Below, piece after piece: positions 17,148-26,627 of a DNA stretch of 62,080 nucleotides (position 1 is its first letter; each line of letters opens with the position of its first letter). The stretch lies in the NCBI GenBank assembly GCA_017622845.1, contig JAGAQJ010000008.1, positions 1 through 62,080 of the forward strand, read 5' to 3'. This DNA comes from Lachnospiraceae bacterium (GTDB lineage: Bacteria > Bacillota > Clostridia > Lachnospirales > Lachnospiraceae). A model generated the notes under the pieces. That model ran no database searches. It was not told where the DNA came from and saw nothing but the letters and a program-made list of their open reading frames with translations. The position numbers were made by a program, and so were the translations under genes.

Positions 17148-17456
17148 ACAAATACCATACCCTTCCAAAATACTATATTAATATCTTATCTATTTTCCAT
17201 ATCAAAATCAACATAAAAAATGTACAATCCGACAACTTATGTAACAGTTGTCTGTCCCGGCATAGGACTGCCGCCCTTCTGGGTACTGAAGCTGATTGCC
17301 ATAAATTACAAGTGTACAGTACACTATCATGCATATATTTTCCAATGAAAACATAGTTATAGATAACAGGATTGTAACAGCTGTCTGGCGCAGCGTTGAT
17401 TGAAAAGCAGCCGGACAGCCGGCAGAAAGACATTCTGCAGAATTCAGGAGGGAATC

Positions 17457-17894
17457 ATGACAGGATTGACAGGAAAAATAAAAAAGAATGTATTATCCGC
17501 AGTAATAGGCGTCATGCTGGTGCTTGGCATATCAGGATGCTCAATGGAAGAGGAGGATGCAGGGGGTAAGCTTAAGGACATTGACTTTACCGTGGTGGGG
17601 GAGGAGCAGCAGCCGGAGGCGCTCAAGGATATTATCGCGGAGCGGTCGGCAGAGCCGTTCCAGATTAGCTATGCCATCGGGGAGGATTTGTATATCGCGA
17701 TTGGCTACGGGGAACAGCCAAGCGGCGGGTACAGCATCAGTGTCAATGAATTTTATGAGACGGACGATGCCCTGATAATTGATACGACGCTGATAGGACC
17801 GGGAAAGGCAGAGAATGTGACCAATACGCCTACCAAACCATATATTGTCATAAAGACGGAAAATATTGACGGAAAAACGATACAGTTTCAGTAG
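17457..17894 (+). CDS. Lipoprotein with PrcB-like C-terminal domain
   Basis: A 145-residue protein with a lipoprotein signal peptide (TM-like stretch, then lipobox LGISGC) and a C-terminal domain with GYGEQPSGGYSISV. This resembles the PrcB C-terminal domain of protease-complex lipoproteins; the assignment rests on that motif. AGGAGGGA (17446-17453) fixes the ATG at 17457. It converges with the AraC gene, with only 10 bp between stops and no clear terminator. Confidence 0.75.
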   Translation: MTGLTGKIKKNVLSAVIGVMLVLGISGCSMEEEDAGGKLKDIDFTVVGEEQQPEALKDIIAERSAEPFQISYAIGEDLYIAIGYGEQPSGGYSISVNEFYETDDALIIDTTLIGPGKAENVTNTPTKPYIVIKTENIDGKTIQFQ

Positions 17895-17904
17895 AGCCGG
17901 ATTC

Positions 17905-18744
17905 CTACCGCACTTGATTCTTCTTCCTGAACTGCATCGGTGACAGTCCGGTCATGCGCTTAAAGCAGTCACTGAAATAAGAGCTGCTGGAAAATCCGGC
18001 TTCCGTCGCGATTTCGGTCATATTGAGACGGGAACCGATAAGAAGCCGCTGCGCATACATGATTTTCTCATTCAGCACAAATGAGGAAAATGGTGTGTGC
18101 AGATAGGCAGCAAATATTTTAGTAAGGTAAGAAGCAGAGATATTGATGCCCTGAGCCGTCTCACTGAGTGAAGGGTCCTCGCGCAGATGAGCCTTGACAT
18201 AGGTTATGGCATCGGCAAGACAGTCATGCTTCTTCTGCAGATTCAGGATATTGGCACCGCCGGCAAGACGCTCCCTTAAGACAAGAATAATCAGCTTATA
18301 CAGCAGTCCCTTTAAAATCAATTCAGAATATTCATTATAGGAATTCCACTCTTGTTCCATTTCATTCAGGATAGAGTGGATTTTTGTTTGTGTGCTCTTT
18401 TCAAAGCGAATGACATGTTCCCTGCAAAGCTCATTATATTTTTCAATACCGATAATACTGAACAGCTCTGCAGCCATAGAGTCCGTAAACTTTAAAATAA
18501 CACGCTCGTAGGACGCATTGGATATATAAGTAGTACGTCGGTAGACATTTCTGGGAATAAAGACCATTTCTCCTGCCTGCACGATGGTCGAGAAGCTTGG
18601 AGAGTAAATCATCCGGTCGCCGCTTAACATATAGGAAATGCCGTAGAAATCCGTATATGCCTCTGCCGCAGACATTTCAAAATAAGGCGGCCGGAGGGTG
18701 CGGTCATAGTTAAAGTTATATCCGGGTTTCAGTGGAAGCGGCAT
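17905..18744 (-). CDS. AraC-family transcriptional regulator
   Basis: A 279-residue protein: an N-terminal cupin-like sensing half (about 1-150) and two C-terminal HTH units, the second with the AraC signature around TEIATEAGFSSSSYFSDCFK. GGAGGAAAAAT directly precedes the ATG. It is divergent from the first oligosaccharide ABC cassette, so it probably controls that cassette in response to its sugar. The 294-bp divergent gap holds no gene; GTGC...GCAC at 18901-18918 is a possible but weak operator. Confidence 0.9.
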   Translation of the reverse strand: MPLPLKPGYNFNYDRTLRPPYFEMSAAEAYTDFYGISYMLSGDRMIYSPSFSTIVQAGEMVFIPRNVYRRTTYISNASYERVILKFTDSMAAELFSIIGIEKYNELCREHVIRFEKSTQTKIHSILNEMEQEWNSYNEYSELILKGLLYKLIILVLRERLAGGANILNLQKKHDCLADAITYVKAHLREDPSLSETAQGINISASYLTKIFAAYLHTPFSSFVLNEKIMYAQRLLIGSRLNMTEIATEAGFSSSSYFSDCFKRMTGLSPMQFRKKNQVR

Positions 18745-19038
18745 ATTTTTCCTCCTTCATTTGCAGCCGGCAAAGCAATATGCAGCAGCCGGCTTATTTT
18801 TGTGCTTTTAATATATCACAATCAGAATACAGGGTAAATGCCTGAAATCTAAAAAAAGCAAAGAAGTGGATTTCTAATAAGAAGAATCTCAACAGTAATC
18901 GTGCTAAAATAAATGCACAAAGATAATAGCTTTTCTGATGAAATGTTATTCAAATTGCATAACAAAAGTAATACAAAAGATTAACAAAAGTTTAACAAAA
19001 TGCAACCAAACAGAGCAAAAGCAAACAGGAGGTCTCAT

Positions 19039-20679
19039 ATGAAAAAGAAATTAATATGCATGCTTCTGACGGCTGCTGCGGCAGCGTCACTGACAGCGTG
19101 CGGGGGAGACGGCTCAAATGATTCGCCTTCCGCATCAGACAGCAGCAATGCAGCAGCAGAACAAACTTCGTCGAATGGTGCAGCAGATGCATCAGCAGAG
19201 GATTCGTCAGAGGGCGGATACAAGCTTGACAAAATCGTAATGGTTGTTGACGGTACGCTGACGGCATCAGTGGACAATGGCCAGGCGGAGCTGGAGAAGC
19301 AGTGGGAAGAGGCAGTCGGTGTCGATCTTGAGATTCAGCAGTTGGACCACTCAGGCTATATTGATGCAGTAGGACGTCTCTTTGCAAGCGGGGATTATCC
19401 GGATGTCATGATCATGCCGGCGGATATGTTTGCCCAGTATTTGCCGACGGGTCTGCTTTGGGATATGACAGAAGCATACGACAACGCTGATTTTCAGAAA
19501 AGAATGCTCTTGCCCGAAATCAATGAGGCATTAAAAGTAAAGGGCGGCGGCAGGCTGTATGGTTTTGCTCCTACTTATGGAAACGGCTGTGTTACATACG
19601 TGAAAAAGGCATGGCTTGATGCCCTGGATATCAATGCTGACGATATTAAAACATATGATGATTATTACAATATGCTGCTTCGGTTCCATAATGAAGACCC
19701 TGATGGAAATGGAGTGAACGGCGACACCTATGGTGTGGTGGCAGCAGGATTTGTTGGAAATGAAGCGCCTTATATTAATTATCTTCCTGAATTCTGGCAG
19801 GATGCATATCCGGGAATCCTTCAGGGTGAGGACGGCGTATGGTATGACGGGTTCCAGACAGAGGAGACAAGAGCAGCGCTGCTTCGGTTACAGCAGGCGT
19901 ATGCTGAGGGAGCAATTGACCCTGAGACGCTTACTGCATCGACAAAAATTGCACGTGAGAAATGGTTCTCTAATGACCAGACAGGTTCATCGGGAGTGTT
20001 TACCTATTGGGCAGGGCGCTGGTATCAGACACTGACAGACAGCTTTGTTAAGAATGATGTGGACGCGGAGCTGGTACAGCTTCCGCCGATTCAGGAGGTC
20101 GGGGCATATATCAACAGAGAAGCGCCTGTATGGGTGATTATTGATGACGGGGACGGCGATAATTCCCGCGAGCAGGCAATTTTTGATGCATTTTTTGAGA
20201 CAATGATGGATGGCGATGTGGTTCAGACGCTCTGGACCTATGGCGCTGAGGATGTTCACTGGTCTATTCATGCAGAAGAGTTTTCTACCAATGCAGACGA
20301 TCCGGACAAGCGAAAGGATTACAGCTATGAAGAAGGCGTATTCCACTTAAGGCCTTCTATCAATGACCCCAATTCCATGTGGACAAAGAATCTTTTTGAT
20401 CCGAATCTGGTAGTTTGTGAGCTGACAAACGGCTACGGCGATCCGAGCGAGCTGATGGCTGCCGGAAATAAATTTTTTGCTGAAAACAGCAAAGATGCTC
20501 CGATGTCGCCGGTTTCAGAGACTTATACAAATGAGTCAGGTACGCTCTACGATGCGAAGCTTGCAGTCATTACAGAGGTTGTGATTAAGGGCGGCGATGT
20601 CGATGCAGCGATGCAGACTTATGTATCAACGGTAGGAGGCACTATAGACCAGTGCCTGAGTGAACTGAACGGACAGTAA
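19039..20679 (+). CDS. Oligosaccharide ABC transporter substrate-binding lipoprotein, cassette 1
   Basis: A 546-residue LplA-like extracellular binding protein. The signal peptide ends in lipobox SLTACGG, with a Ser/Ala-rich linker to about residue 55, then a family 1-type binding fold with conserved YGFAPTYGNGCVTYVKKAWLD and GVFTYWAGRWYQT. AGGAGG (19027-19032) fixes the ATG at 19039; the frame is open upstream without a ribosome site. Most positions are identical to the protein at 26628-28277. With the two downstream permeases it forms a typical importer for complex-glycan fragments, lacking its own ATPase (a shared MsmX-like ATPase is expected elsewhere). Confidence 0.92.
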   Translation: MKKKLICMLLTAAAAASLTACGGDGSNDSPSASDSSNAAAEQTSSNGAADASAEDSSEGGYKLDKIVMVVDGTLTASVDNGQAELEKQWEEAVGVDLEIQQLDHSGYIDAVGRLFASGDYPDVMIMPADMFAQYLPTGLLWDMTEAYDNADFQKRMLLPEINEALKVKGGGRLYGFAPTYGNGCVTYVKKAWLDALDINADDIKTYDDYYNMLLRFHNEDPDGNGVNGDTYGVVAAGFVGNEAPYINYLPEFWQDAYPGILQGEDGVWYDGFQTEETRAALLRLQQAYAEGAIDPETLTASTKIAREKWFSNDQTGSSGVFTYWAGRWYQTLTDSFVKNDVDAELVQLPPIQEVGAYINREAPVWVIIDDGDGDNSREQAIFDAFFETMMDGDVVQTLWTYGAEDVHWSIHAEEFSTNADDPDKRKDYSYEEGVFHLRPSINDPNSMWTKNLFDPNLVVCELTNGYGDPSELMAAGNKFFAENSKDAPMSPVSETYTNESGTLYDAKLAVITEVVIKGGDVDAAMQTYVSTVGGTIDQCLSELNGQ

Positions 20680-20726
20680 AAGAGAAAAAGGCTGCTGTAC
20701 CGGCATTAGAAAAGGAGAAAATGGGA

Positions 20727-21692
20727 ATGAGAAAAAGGAAAGACATCATAACGTCTACAGGTGTGACAGTGCATCAAAAACCATTAAAGCTGCGCATTTG
20801 GAATAACCGTGGATATTATTTAATGTTTCTGCCGGTCTTCATATTTGTAATCATTATGAACTACTGGCCCATGCTGGGTGTCCGGTACGCATTTTATGAT
20901 TATAAGCCTGTCGGTGAGCCGTCATGGGTGGGACTGGCTCATTTTACCAAGATGTTTTCTACGACAGCTTTCTGGGTAGCATTCCGCAACACGCTGGAAT
21001 TAAGCATTATGCGTCTGCTGATTTCTACCTTTGCCTCAGTGGTGGTATCGGTGTTCTTAAATGAGATGGGAAATCTGATGGCAAAGAAAGTACTGCAGAC
21101 AATTATCTATCTGCCGCACTTTATGTCATGGGCAGTCGTGGCGTCCATATTCAGCCTGCTGCTATCCCCATCCAGTACAGGTATGGTGAACGGCTGGCTG
21201 AAGGATTTAGGAATTTTAGCAAGAGACCAGGCAGGAATTTATTTCCTGGCAGACACCAAGCTGTGGAGACCGATTTTCTATATTATCAATACATGGAAGG
21301 AAACCGGCTGGGGAACCATTATATTCCTCGCAACGCTGTCAGGCATCAATCCGGAGCTGTATGAGGCGGCAGATATTGACGGAGCTTCCCGGATGCAGAA
21401 GATTCGCTATGTTACGCTTCCTGCCCTGAACAATACGATTATTACGGTGTTAATTCTGAATCTGGCAAAGGTTATGAATATGTTTGAGCCGATTTTCGTA
21501 CTGTACAACAATGCAGTATATAGTGTGTCAGACGTTATCGCTACCTATATCTATCGCCAGACCTTTGCAATTGCGCTTCCGAACTACGGTTATTCCACTG
21601 CAACCGGTTTGTTCCGCTCGCTGGTAGGCGGAGCGTTGGTACTCATCTGCAACCAGATTAGCAAAAAGACGCGCGGACGCGGCATTATATAG
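20727..21692 (+). CDS. ABC permease, LplB/YteP type, cassette 1
   Basis: A 321-residue inner-membrane permease with six TM helices and the EAA loop (ELYEAADIDGASRMQKIRYVTLP). The ATG at 20727 is 9 bp from GGAG, against 3 bp for the ATG at 20721. Closely similar to the permease at 28426-29379. Confidence 0.92.
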   Translation: MRKRKDIITSTGVTVHQKPLKLRIWNNRGYYLMFLPVFIFVIIMNYWPMLGVRYAFYDYKPVGEPSWVGLAHFTKMFSTTAFWVAFRNTLELSIMRLLISTFASVVVSVFLNEMGNLMAKKVLQTIIYLPHFMSWAVVASIFSLLLSPSSTGMVNGWLKDLGILARDQAGIYFLADTKLWRPIFYIINTWKETGWGTIIFLATLSGINPELYEAADIDGASRMQKIRYVTLPALNNTIITVLILNLAKVMNMFEPIFVLYNNAVYSVSDVIATYIYRQTFAIALPNYGYSTATGLFRSLVGGALVLICNQISKKTRGRGII

Positions 21693-21703
21693 GAGGTGCC
21701 AGG

Positions 21704-22543
21704 ATGAAGTCAAAGAAGATTAAGACATTTGATGTCGTCAATTATATCGTATTTATACTGATTGGACTGATGGTTTTGGTTCCTATCTGGAAGGTACTGG
21801 TGGACTCCTTTAATGCGGTAGGCGTATACCAGTTCCGGTTATGGCCGGATAAGTTTACGCTTGACGGCTACAAGACCATACTCCATACAAAGCTGCTGTA
21901 TAAGCCGTTCATAAACTCGGTAATCACGACGCTTGCCGGTACGCTGTTTGGTTTGATGCTCTCTACGCTTGCCGGATATACACTCGCGCAGGACTCTCTG
22001 CCGGGACGCAATTTTTTCGCATATGTTCTGCTGTTCACCATGATTTTTTCAGGCGGCATGATTCCAGAGTATTTGGTCATGAAAAAGCTGCATCTGGTAA
22101 ACAGCATGTGGATTCTGGTGTTCAAGCATGGCGTCAATGTGTATAACTTTGTACTGATGAAAAATTTCTTTGAAGGGATTCCGGGAAGCCTTTATGAGGC
22201 GGCTAAGATTGACGGCTGCACGCCGATGGGGATTTTCTTCAGAATCGTGCTTCCGCTTTCCAAGGCAGCGCTTGCTTCCATCGGTCTGATGTTTGCCGTT
22301 ACAGTATGGAACGACTATGCGAACGTAAAAATCTACATAACAGACCCCGACCAGGTAAACTTCCAGTACAAGCTGCGCAACATGATTATGGACGGCGATA
22401 CGCCGCCGACCGGATACAATGTCTCGCAGACGACCTTGTTTAACTCCGGAATTATTATGGCAATTCTGCCCTTTATGCTGCTCTATCCGTTCCTGCAGAA
22501 ATATTTTGTAAAGGGCGTAAATGTGGGAGCCGTAAAAGAGTAG
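21704..22543 (+). CDS. ABC permease, YtcP type, cassette 1
   Basis: A 279-residue partner permease with six TM helices and an EAA-like loop (SLYEAAKIDGCTPMGIFFRI, then VLPLSKAAL). AGGAGGTG lies 8 bp upstream. It is 11 bp after the LplB-type gene. It ends in the usual tail QKYFVKGVNVGAVKE, shared with the second cassette. Confidence 0.92.
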   Translation: MKSKKIKTFDVVNYIVFILIGLMVLVPIWKVLVDSFNAVGVYQFRLWPDKFTLDGYKTILHTKLLYKPFINSVITTLAGTLFGLMLSTLAGYTLAQDSLPGRNFFAYVLLFTMIFSGGMIPEYLVMKKLHLVNSMWILVFKHGVNVYNFVLMKNFFEGIPGSLYEAAKIDGCTPMGIFFRIVLPLSKAALASIGLMFAVTVWNDYANVKIYITDPDQVNFQYKLRNMIMDGDTPPTGYNVSQTTLFNSGIIMAILPFMLLYPFLQKYFVKGVNVGAVKE

Positions 22544-22557
22544 GATAACCCTTCCTC

Positions 22558-22586
22558 TTGACATCTGACAGGATAACCGATATATT
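22558..22586 (+). promoter_or_regulatory. Sigma-A promoter of pyrC
   Basis: TTGACA (22558-22563), exactly 17 bp, then TATATT (22581-22586). It starts right after the cassette 1 stop, so pyrC has its own strong promoter. ATAACC (22573) and GGTTAT (22613) form an inverted pair in the leader. Confidence 0.75.
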
Positions 22587-22652
22587 TTACTAAATACCTA
22601 TTCAGGGCATTGGTTATGCAAAGTGAGTGTAAAACAGGAGGGAAAATAACAT

Positions 22653-24014
22653 ATGATATTAATTAAAAACGGTTTGGTGGTTGATCCGGCAAATAAAATG
22701 AAAAAAAAGGCAGATATTCTGATTTATGACGGGAAAATTGCAAAAATTGCGGATAAAATCAGTGATATGAAAGGAATAACAGATGATATCCTGCAAGAAA
22801 AAAATAGTGAGTGTTATTTAATTGACGCGTCAGGCTGTACGGTAGGACCTGGACTTGTCGATGTGCATGTGCATTTTCGTGACCCGGGCTTCACGCACAA
22901 GGAGGATATCGGGACAGGAGCACAGGCTGCGCTGAAGGGCGGATTTACAAGTGTCGTACTGATGGCAAATACCAAGCCGCCGGTAGATAATGAAGATACG
23001 CTGACATATGTTATTGAAAAAGGAAAAAAGACAAAGCTGAAAGTGTATACCTGCGCTACCGTGACAAAGGGCATGGCAGGAAAAGAGCTTACGGACATGG
23101 ACGCATTGTTTGCAAAGGGAGCAGTCGGCTTTACGGATGATGGAATCCCTATTATGGACGAGAAGCTGATGGAGCAGGCGATGGTAAAGGCAGCGCAGTT
23201 AAAAGTCCCCATAAGCCTTCATGAGGAGAATCCTGCCTTGATTGCCAATAATGGCGTGAACAGGGGGAAAGCATCAGAATACTTCGGAATCGGAGGTTCT
23301 CCGCGGGAAGCGGAAATTTCGCTGATTGCGCGCGATTTGGAAATCGCATTGAAAACGGGCGCTGTTTTGAATATACAGCATATCAGTACCAAAGAGGGCG
23401 TGGAGCTTGTCAGACAGGCGAAGAAAAAATCCGCTGATTCAGGCAGCATTCATGAATGCAATATTCATGCGGAGGCAACGCCCCATCATTTCAGCCTGAC
23501 AGAGGAGGCAGTGATTGCGCATGGGACACTTGCCAAGATGAATCCGCCGCTAAGAGAAGAAGCAGACAGGCAGGCAATCATCGAAGGTTTAAGGGACGGC
23601 ACGATTGATATCATTGCCACGGACCATGCACCGCACAGCAGGGAGGAAAAGGAGAAGCCCATCACGGAAGCGCCAAGCGGTATTATCGGACTTGAGACAG
23701 CGCTTGCGCTGGGCATTACCAACCTTGTTGATAAAGGTGAACTTTCCATGGAACAGCTTCTTGAGCGGATGTCCCTCAATCCGGCAAAGCTGTATGGGCT
23801 GGAAGCAGGCACATTGACAGAGGGAGCGGCGGCAGACATCGTAATCTTTGATGCTGAGGCATCACAGATCGTTGGAGAGTATGCTTCAAAGTCCTCCAAT
23901 TCGCCGTTTACGGGCGAGCGTCTGAAAGGGGTCGTAAAGTACACGATTGTGGACGGAGCTGTCGCGTACAAAAAAGATATGGAAGCTGCCGCAGCAAATC
24001 AACCCGAAGGTTGA
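22653..24014 (+). CDS. pyrC: Dihydroorotase
   Basis: Zinc enzyme closing carbamoyl-aspartate to dihydroorotate in pyrimidine synthesis. It has 453 residues. Metal and substrate motifs: VDVHVHFRDPGFTHKED, MANTKPPVDN, HAEATPHHFSLTEE and IATDHAPHSREEK, with a C-terminal NPAKLYGLEAGTLTEGAAAD. CAGGAGGGAAAA is the ribosome site. It stands alone between two sugar-transport cassettes rather than in a pyr operon, with its own promoter. Confidence 0.95.
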   Translation: MILIKNGLVVDPANKMKKKADILIYDGKIAKIADKISDMKGITDDILQEKNSECYLIDASGCTVGPGLVDVHVHFRDPGFTHKEDIGTGAQAALKGGFTSVVLMANTKPPVDNEDTLTYVIEKGKKTKLKVYTCATVTKGMAGKELTDMDALFAKGAVGFTDDGIPIMDEKLMEQAMVKAAQLKVPISLHEENPALIANNGVNRGKASEYFGIGGSPREAEISLIARDLEIALKTGAVLNIQHISTKEGVELVRQAKKKSADSGSIHECNIHAEATPHHFSLTEEAVIAHGTLAKMNPPLREEADRQAIIEGLRDGTIDIIATDHAPHSREEKEKPITEAPSGIIGLETALALGITNLVDKGELSMEQLLERMSLNPAKLYGLEAGTLTEGAAADIVIFDAEASQIVGEYASKSSNSPFTGERLKGVVKYTIVDGAVAYKKDMEAAAANQPEG

Positions 24015-24049
24015 AGTGTTACGGCAGAAATATAAATAACGTATGTTAT

Positions 24050-26344
24050 TTACTGCTTTGCATCGCGTACCGTGCTGGGCGTGATGCCGTATACCTTCTT
24101 GAAGGCGCGCCGGAAGGTATTGGAATTATTATAACCGACGGACAGATAAAGCTCATTGAGGCTGATGTCTGTCTCGCGGATAAGCCTGAGCGCTTCATTC
24201 ATGCGGATATTCTCAAGGTAGGTTGAGAAATTGACCCCTGTCTTTTCCTTAAACATATGGGAAAAGTAACTCTCAGATATCTGAAATTCATCGGAAATCT
24301 TGTTCAGGCCCATTGACGGGTCGGCATAGTTTTCCCGGATATATTTTTCGATGGTGGAAATGATGCTGGAGCCGTCGGATTCCACGGTAAACAGCCTGCA
24401 GAGGCGGAGTGCGATGTCCTCACACAGCTTAAAGGAAGCATGCTCGTTAAAGCATTCATCGAGGGTCTGAATGACATCCCTGGGCGTATTCTGTGGGAGT
24501 GCAAATCTTGCCTTGAGCAGAGTATTTCTGATATCAGACAGCAGGAACTGCAGCATATTAATAGGAAGGGAGCGCTCTTCAATATTTTCCTGATGCAGCA
24601 GATTGAAAAGCTCCAATACCTGTGGGGTATTTCCGGTCGTAATAAAGTGTATGAGCTTAGTGGAAAGCTCCATAGGATAATAGAAGGTGCTCGAGTCCTT
24701 CTTGATAAATTCATACGGAAAGAAGATATAGTTTTTGCTTGTGTAGCTGACGGCTTCCACAGCCTGCTGGTAGGATTCCCATACATTGACGATATCGTCA
24801 GTATTTTTGCCGATGCCCGCAAAAAGCCAGATACCGTAGGAATCCAGCAGATAATCGTGCATGTTTACAATGATTTTATTTGCCTTCATGATAAGGTCCT
24901 TTTCGTCATCAGGCCTGCCGGCAAGAATCAGCGCATATGCGCGGTCGGAGGGACTAAAGTAGTAGATATTCTCTCCCATATATTGACGGAGCGTTTCCAG
25001 CACAATGTCATTGCATTCCTGAGAGGTACGTGGGATGCTTGCCGGAGAAAGAGTTGCATCTACATTGTTGTAGGCGACCACATACAGACTGTTGAAGATT
25101 AAATTTTCGTCAGTAAGTCCCAGAAAGTCTTTGGCATAGGATGCCTCCTGCTCTGAGACAATCATTCCTTTTAAGAGCAGACGGACATAGGAGTTGCAGA
25201 TCATAGGTCTTTGGCTGTCCATAACCTCCTGCAGATGGCTTTTCTCCTCTAAAAGACTGCTTCGCTCCTGCTCTGTTGCCTGAAGCTGCTGATCCAGTTC
25301 GAGGATTGGTTTCATATTCTGCTTGGAAAACATATAAATCAGTCCTAAACCGCCCAAAACCGCCGCTGCAAAAATTGCAGGGTACAAAATTTGAGGACGT
25401 GCAAAATTTGAGGCGGACTCATAGGAAGGGTAGCTGAAGTAGTAGGTAAAGCCGGTATCCGCTGAGTAATAGGTGCCGACAGAGGCTCCGGCGGACTGCA
25501 GAAATGCATTGGCATCATCAATGCCGCCCTCAGATATCATGATATCCAGCTGAGCGCTTTCCGGTGTGGTAAGAGAAAGGATACTGTCAGACTGACCGTC
25601 CGTGCGCACTGACAGGTAGTGGTATTCCATATCCGAATCCATACATTCAAATAAAGAAGAAAGCTTGTCCTTCTCAAAGATAAAGCAGACAACCGCGTTG
25701 ATATTAATATAGTAAAGGTCATTCATATTAATCAGGTACATATAATAGCTTTTGCTGCTGGTCGGGGTCAAATCGTCCATCGGAAGGAAGCGGTAATAGT
25801 TGGAAGGAGATGTAAGAGCTTTCAGCCAGCTTTCATAAACATCATCAGGGTACCTTTTAATCCAGCTGTAGTATCTGTCCTGGGTGAGGAAGTAGTTCGG
25901 AGCCAGAATATATCCGGAGTTTGGCAGATAACAATACACCTCGGATATCGGAAGGAGGGATTCGGGATACATGTCCGTCGACAACATTGCAGAGATTGAG
26001 TAGCCCAGCTCGGAAAAACGGCTGTCAGTCTCATTAATGTTTACAATTTTCCGGAAAGAATCATTTTGGATGAGCTGGCGGCAGTAGACCTCTATAATGT
26101 CAAGGTCCTTCTCAAACAGCTGGGCATTGCTCATAAAGGCGGATTCCATCTGCCACTCATACTGGCTGCGTGCATGACGGGCAGCGGAGTTGTACAGATA
26201 GAGAAACAATATCAGGATAATAAAAAGGAAAATGCTGTAAGAGGTTACCATTTTTAACAGAAATGATTGTCTATCATTAATAGATTTCACGTGTTTTTTA
26301 TCCGATTTCATGTCATTTTGTACATTTCTTAATTTGATATTCAC
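24050..26344 (-). CDS. Membrane-bound AraC-family sensor-regulator (YesN/YtdP-like architecture)
   Basis: A roughly 764-residue protein: a TM near the N-terminus (SYSIFLFIILILFLYLY), an extracytoplasmic sensory region of about 270 residues, a second TM (about 325-345), a coiled-coil with Q/E-rich helices, a long cytoplasmic middle domain, and a C-terminal double HTH (GLNKISDEFQISESYFSHMF; LYLSVGYNNSNTFRRAFKK). In-frame ATGs exist at 26365 and 26359, but GGGAG sits 8 bp before the GTG at 26344. Such one-component sensors control adjacent glycan-uptake genes; here the divergent gene is the cassette 2 binding protein. Confidence 0.85.
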   Translation of the reverse strand: MNIKLRNVQNDMKSDKKHVKSINDRQSFLLKMVTSYSIFLFIILILFLYLYNSAARHARSQYEWQMESAFMSNAQLFEKDLDIIEVYCRQLIQNDSFRKIVNINETDSRFSELGYSISAMLSTDMYPESLLPISEVYCYLPNSGYILAPNYFLTQDRYYSWIKRYPDDVYESWLKALTSPSNYYRFLPMDDLTPTSSKSYYMYLINMNDLYYININAVVCFIFEKDKLSSLFECMDSDMEYHYLSVRTDGQSDSILSLTTPESAQLDIMISEGGIDDANAFLQSAGASVGTYYSADTGFTYYFSYPSYESASNFARPQILYPAIFAAAVLGGLGLIYMFSKQNMKPILELDQQLQATEQERSSLLEEKSHLQEVMDSQRPMICNSYVRLLLKGMIVSEQEASYAKDFLGLTDENLIFNSLYVVAYNNVDATLSPASIPRTSQECNDIVLETLRQYMGENIYYFSPSDRAYALILAGRPDDEKDLIMKANKIIVNMHDYLLDSYGIWLFAGIGKNTDDIVNVWESYQQAVEAVSYTSKNYIFFPYEFIKKDSSTFYYPMELSTKLIHFITTGNTPQVLELFNLLHQENIEERSLPINMLQFLLSDIRNTLLKARFALPQNTPRDVIQTLDECFNEHASFKLCEDIALRLCRLFTVESDGSSIISTIEKYIRENYADPSMGLNKISDEFQISESYFSHMFKEKTGVNFSTYLENIRMNEALRLIRETDISLNELYLSVGYNNSNTFRRAFKKVYGITPSTVRDAKQ

Positions 26345-26517
26345 AAAATTTACTCCCATATTCATTTTATTGAGATTTATTTCACATTAATTAAAAAAAT
26401 ATTTAACCTTATTTTATCAGTTATTCAAAAAAATTACAATATGCAAGTGTTTTTGAAATGCCTTGTTTTCGGGAAGTTTCAAAAGCAATTGTCAAATTAT
26501 GTATGCTCGCTCAAAAA

Positions 26518-26545
26518 TTGTCACTTGTATGTAAAGGCTTACAAT
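26518..26545 (+). promoter_or_regulatory. Promoter of cassette 2
   Basis: TTGTCA (26518-26523), 16-bp spacer, TACAAT (26540-26545), about 80 bp before the binding-protein start. It lies in the divergent gap with the membrane AraC regulator. No clear cre box was seen. Confidence 0.55.
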
Positions 26546-26627
26546 GTTAGAGTAAAGTTCAGACGGGGACCACTCCGGTTGAAACTTTTGTTAATCAATT
26601 GAATAATATTAGGGAGGAAAGTAAGAA

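Noticed and set aside
17169-17456. FabT box controlling plsC
   Set aside because: No TTTGA-N3-TCAAA element was found upstream of plsC; the region shows only an R3 arm fragment (CCGACAACTTATG) and AT-rich sequence.
22543-22652. PyrR attenuator before pyrC
   Set aside because: Only a short inverted pair is visible; no PyrR-binding loop or terminator/antiterminator set.
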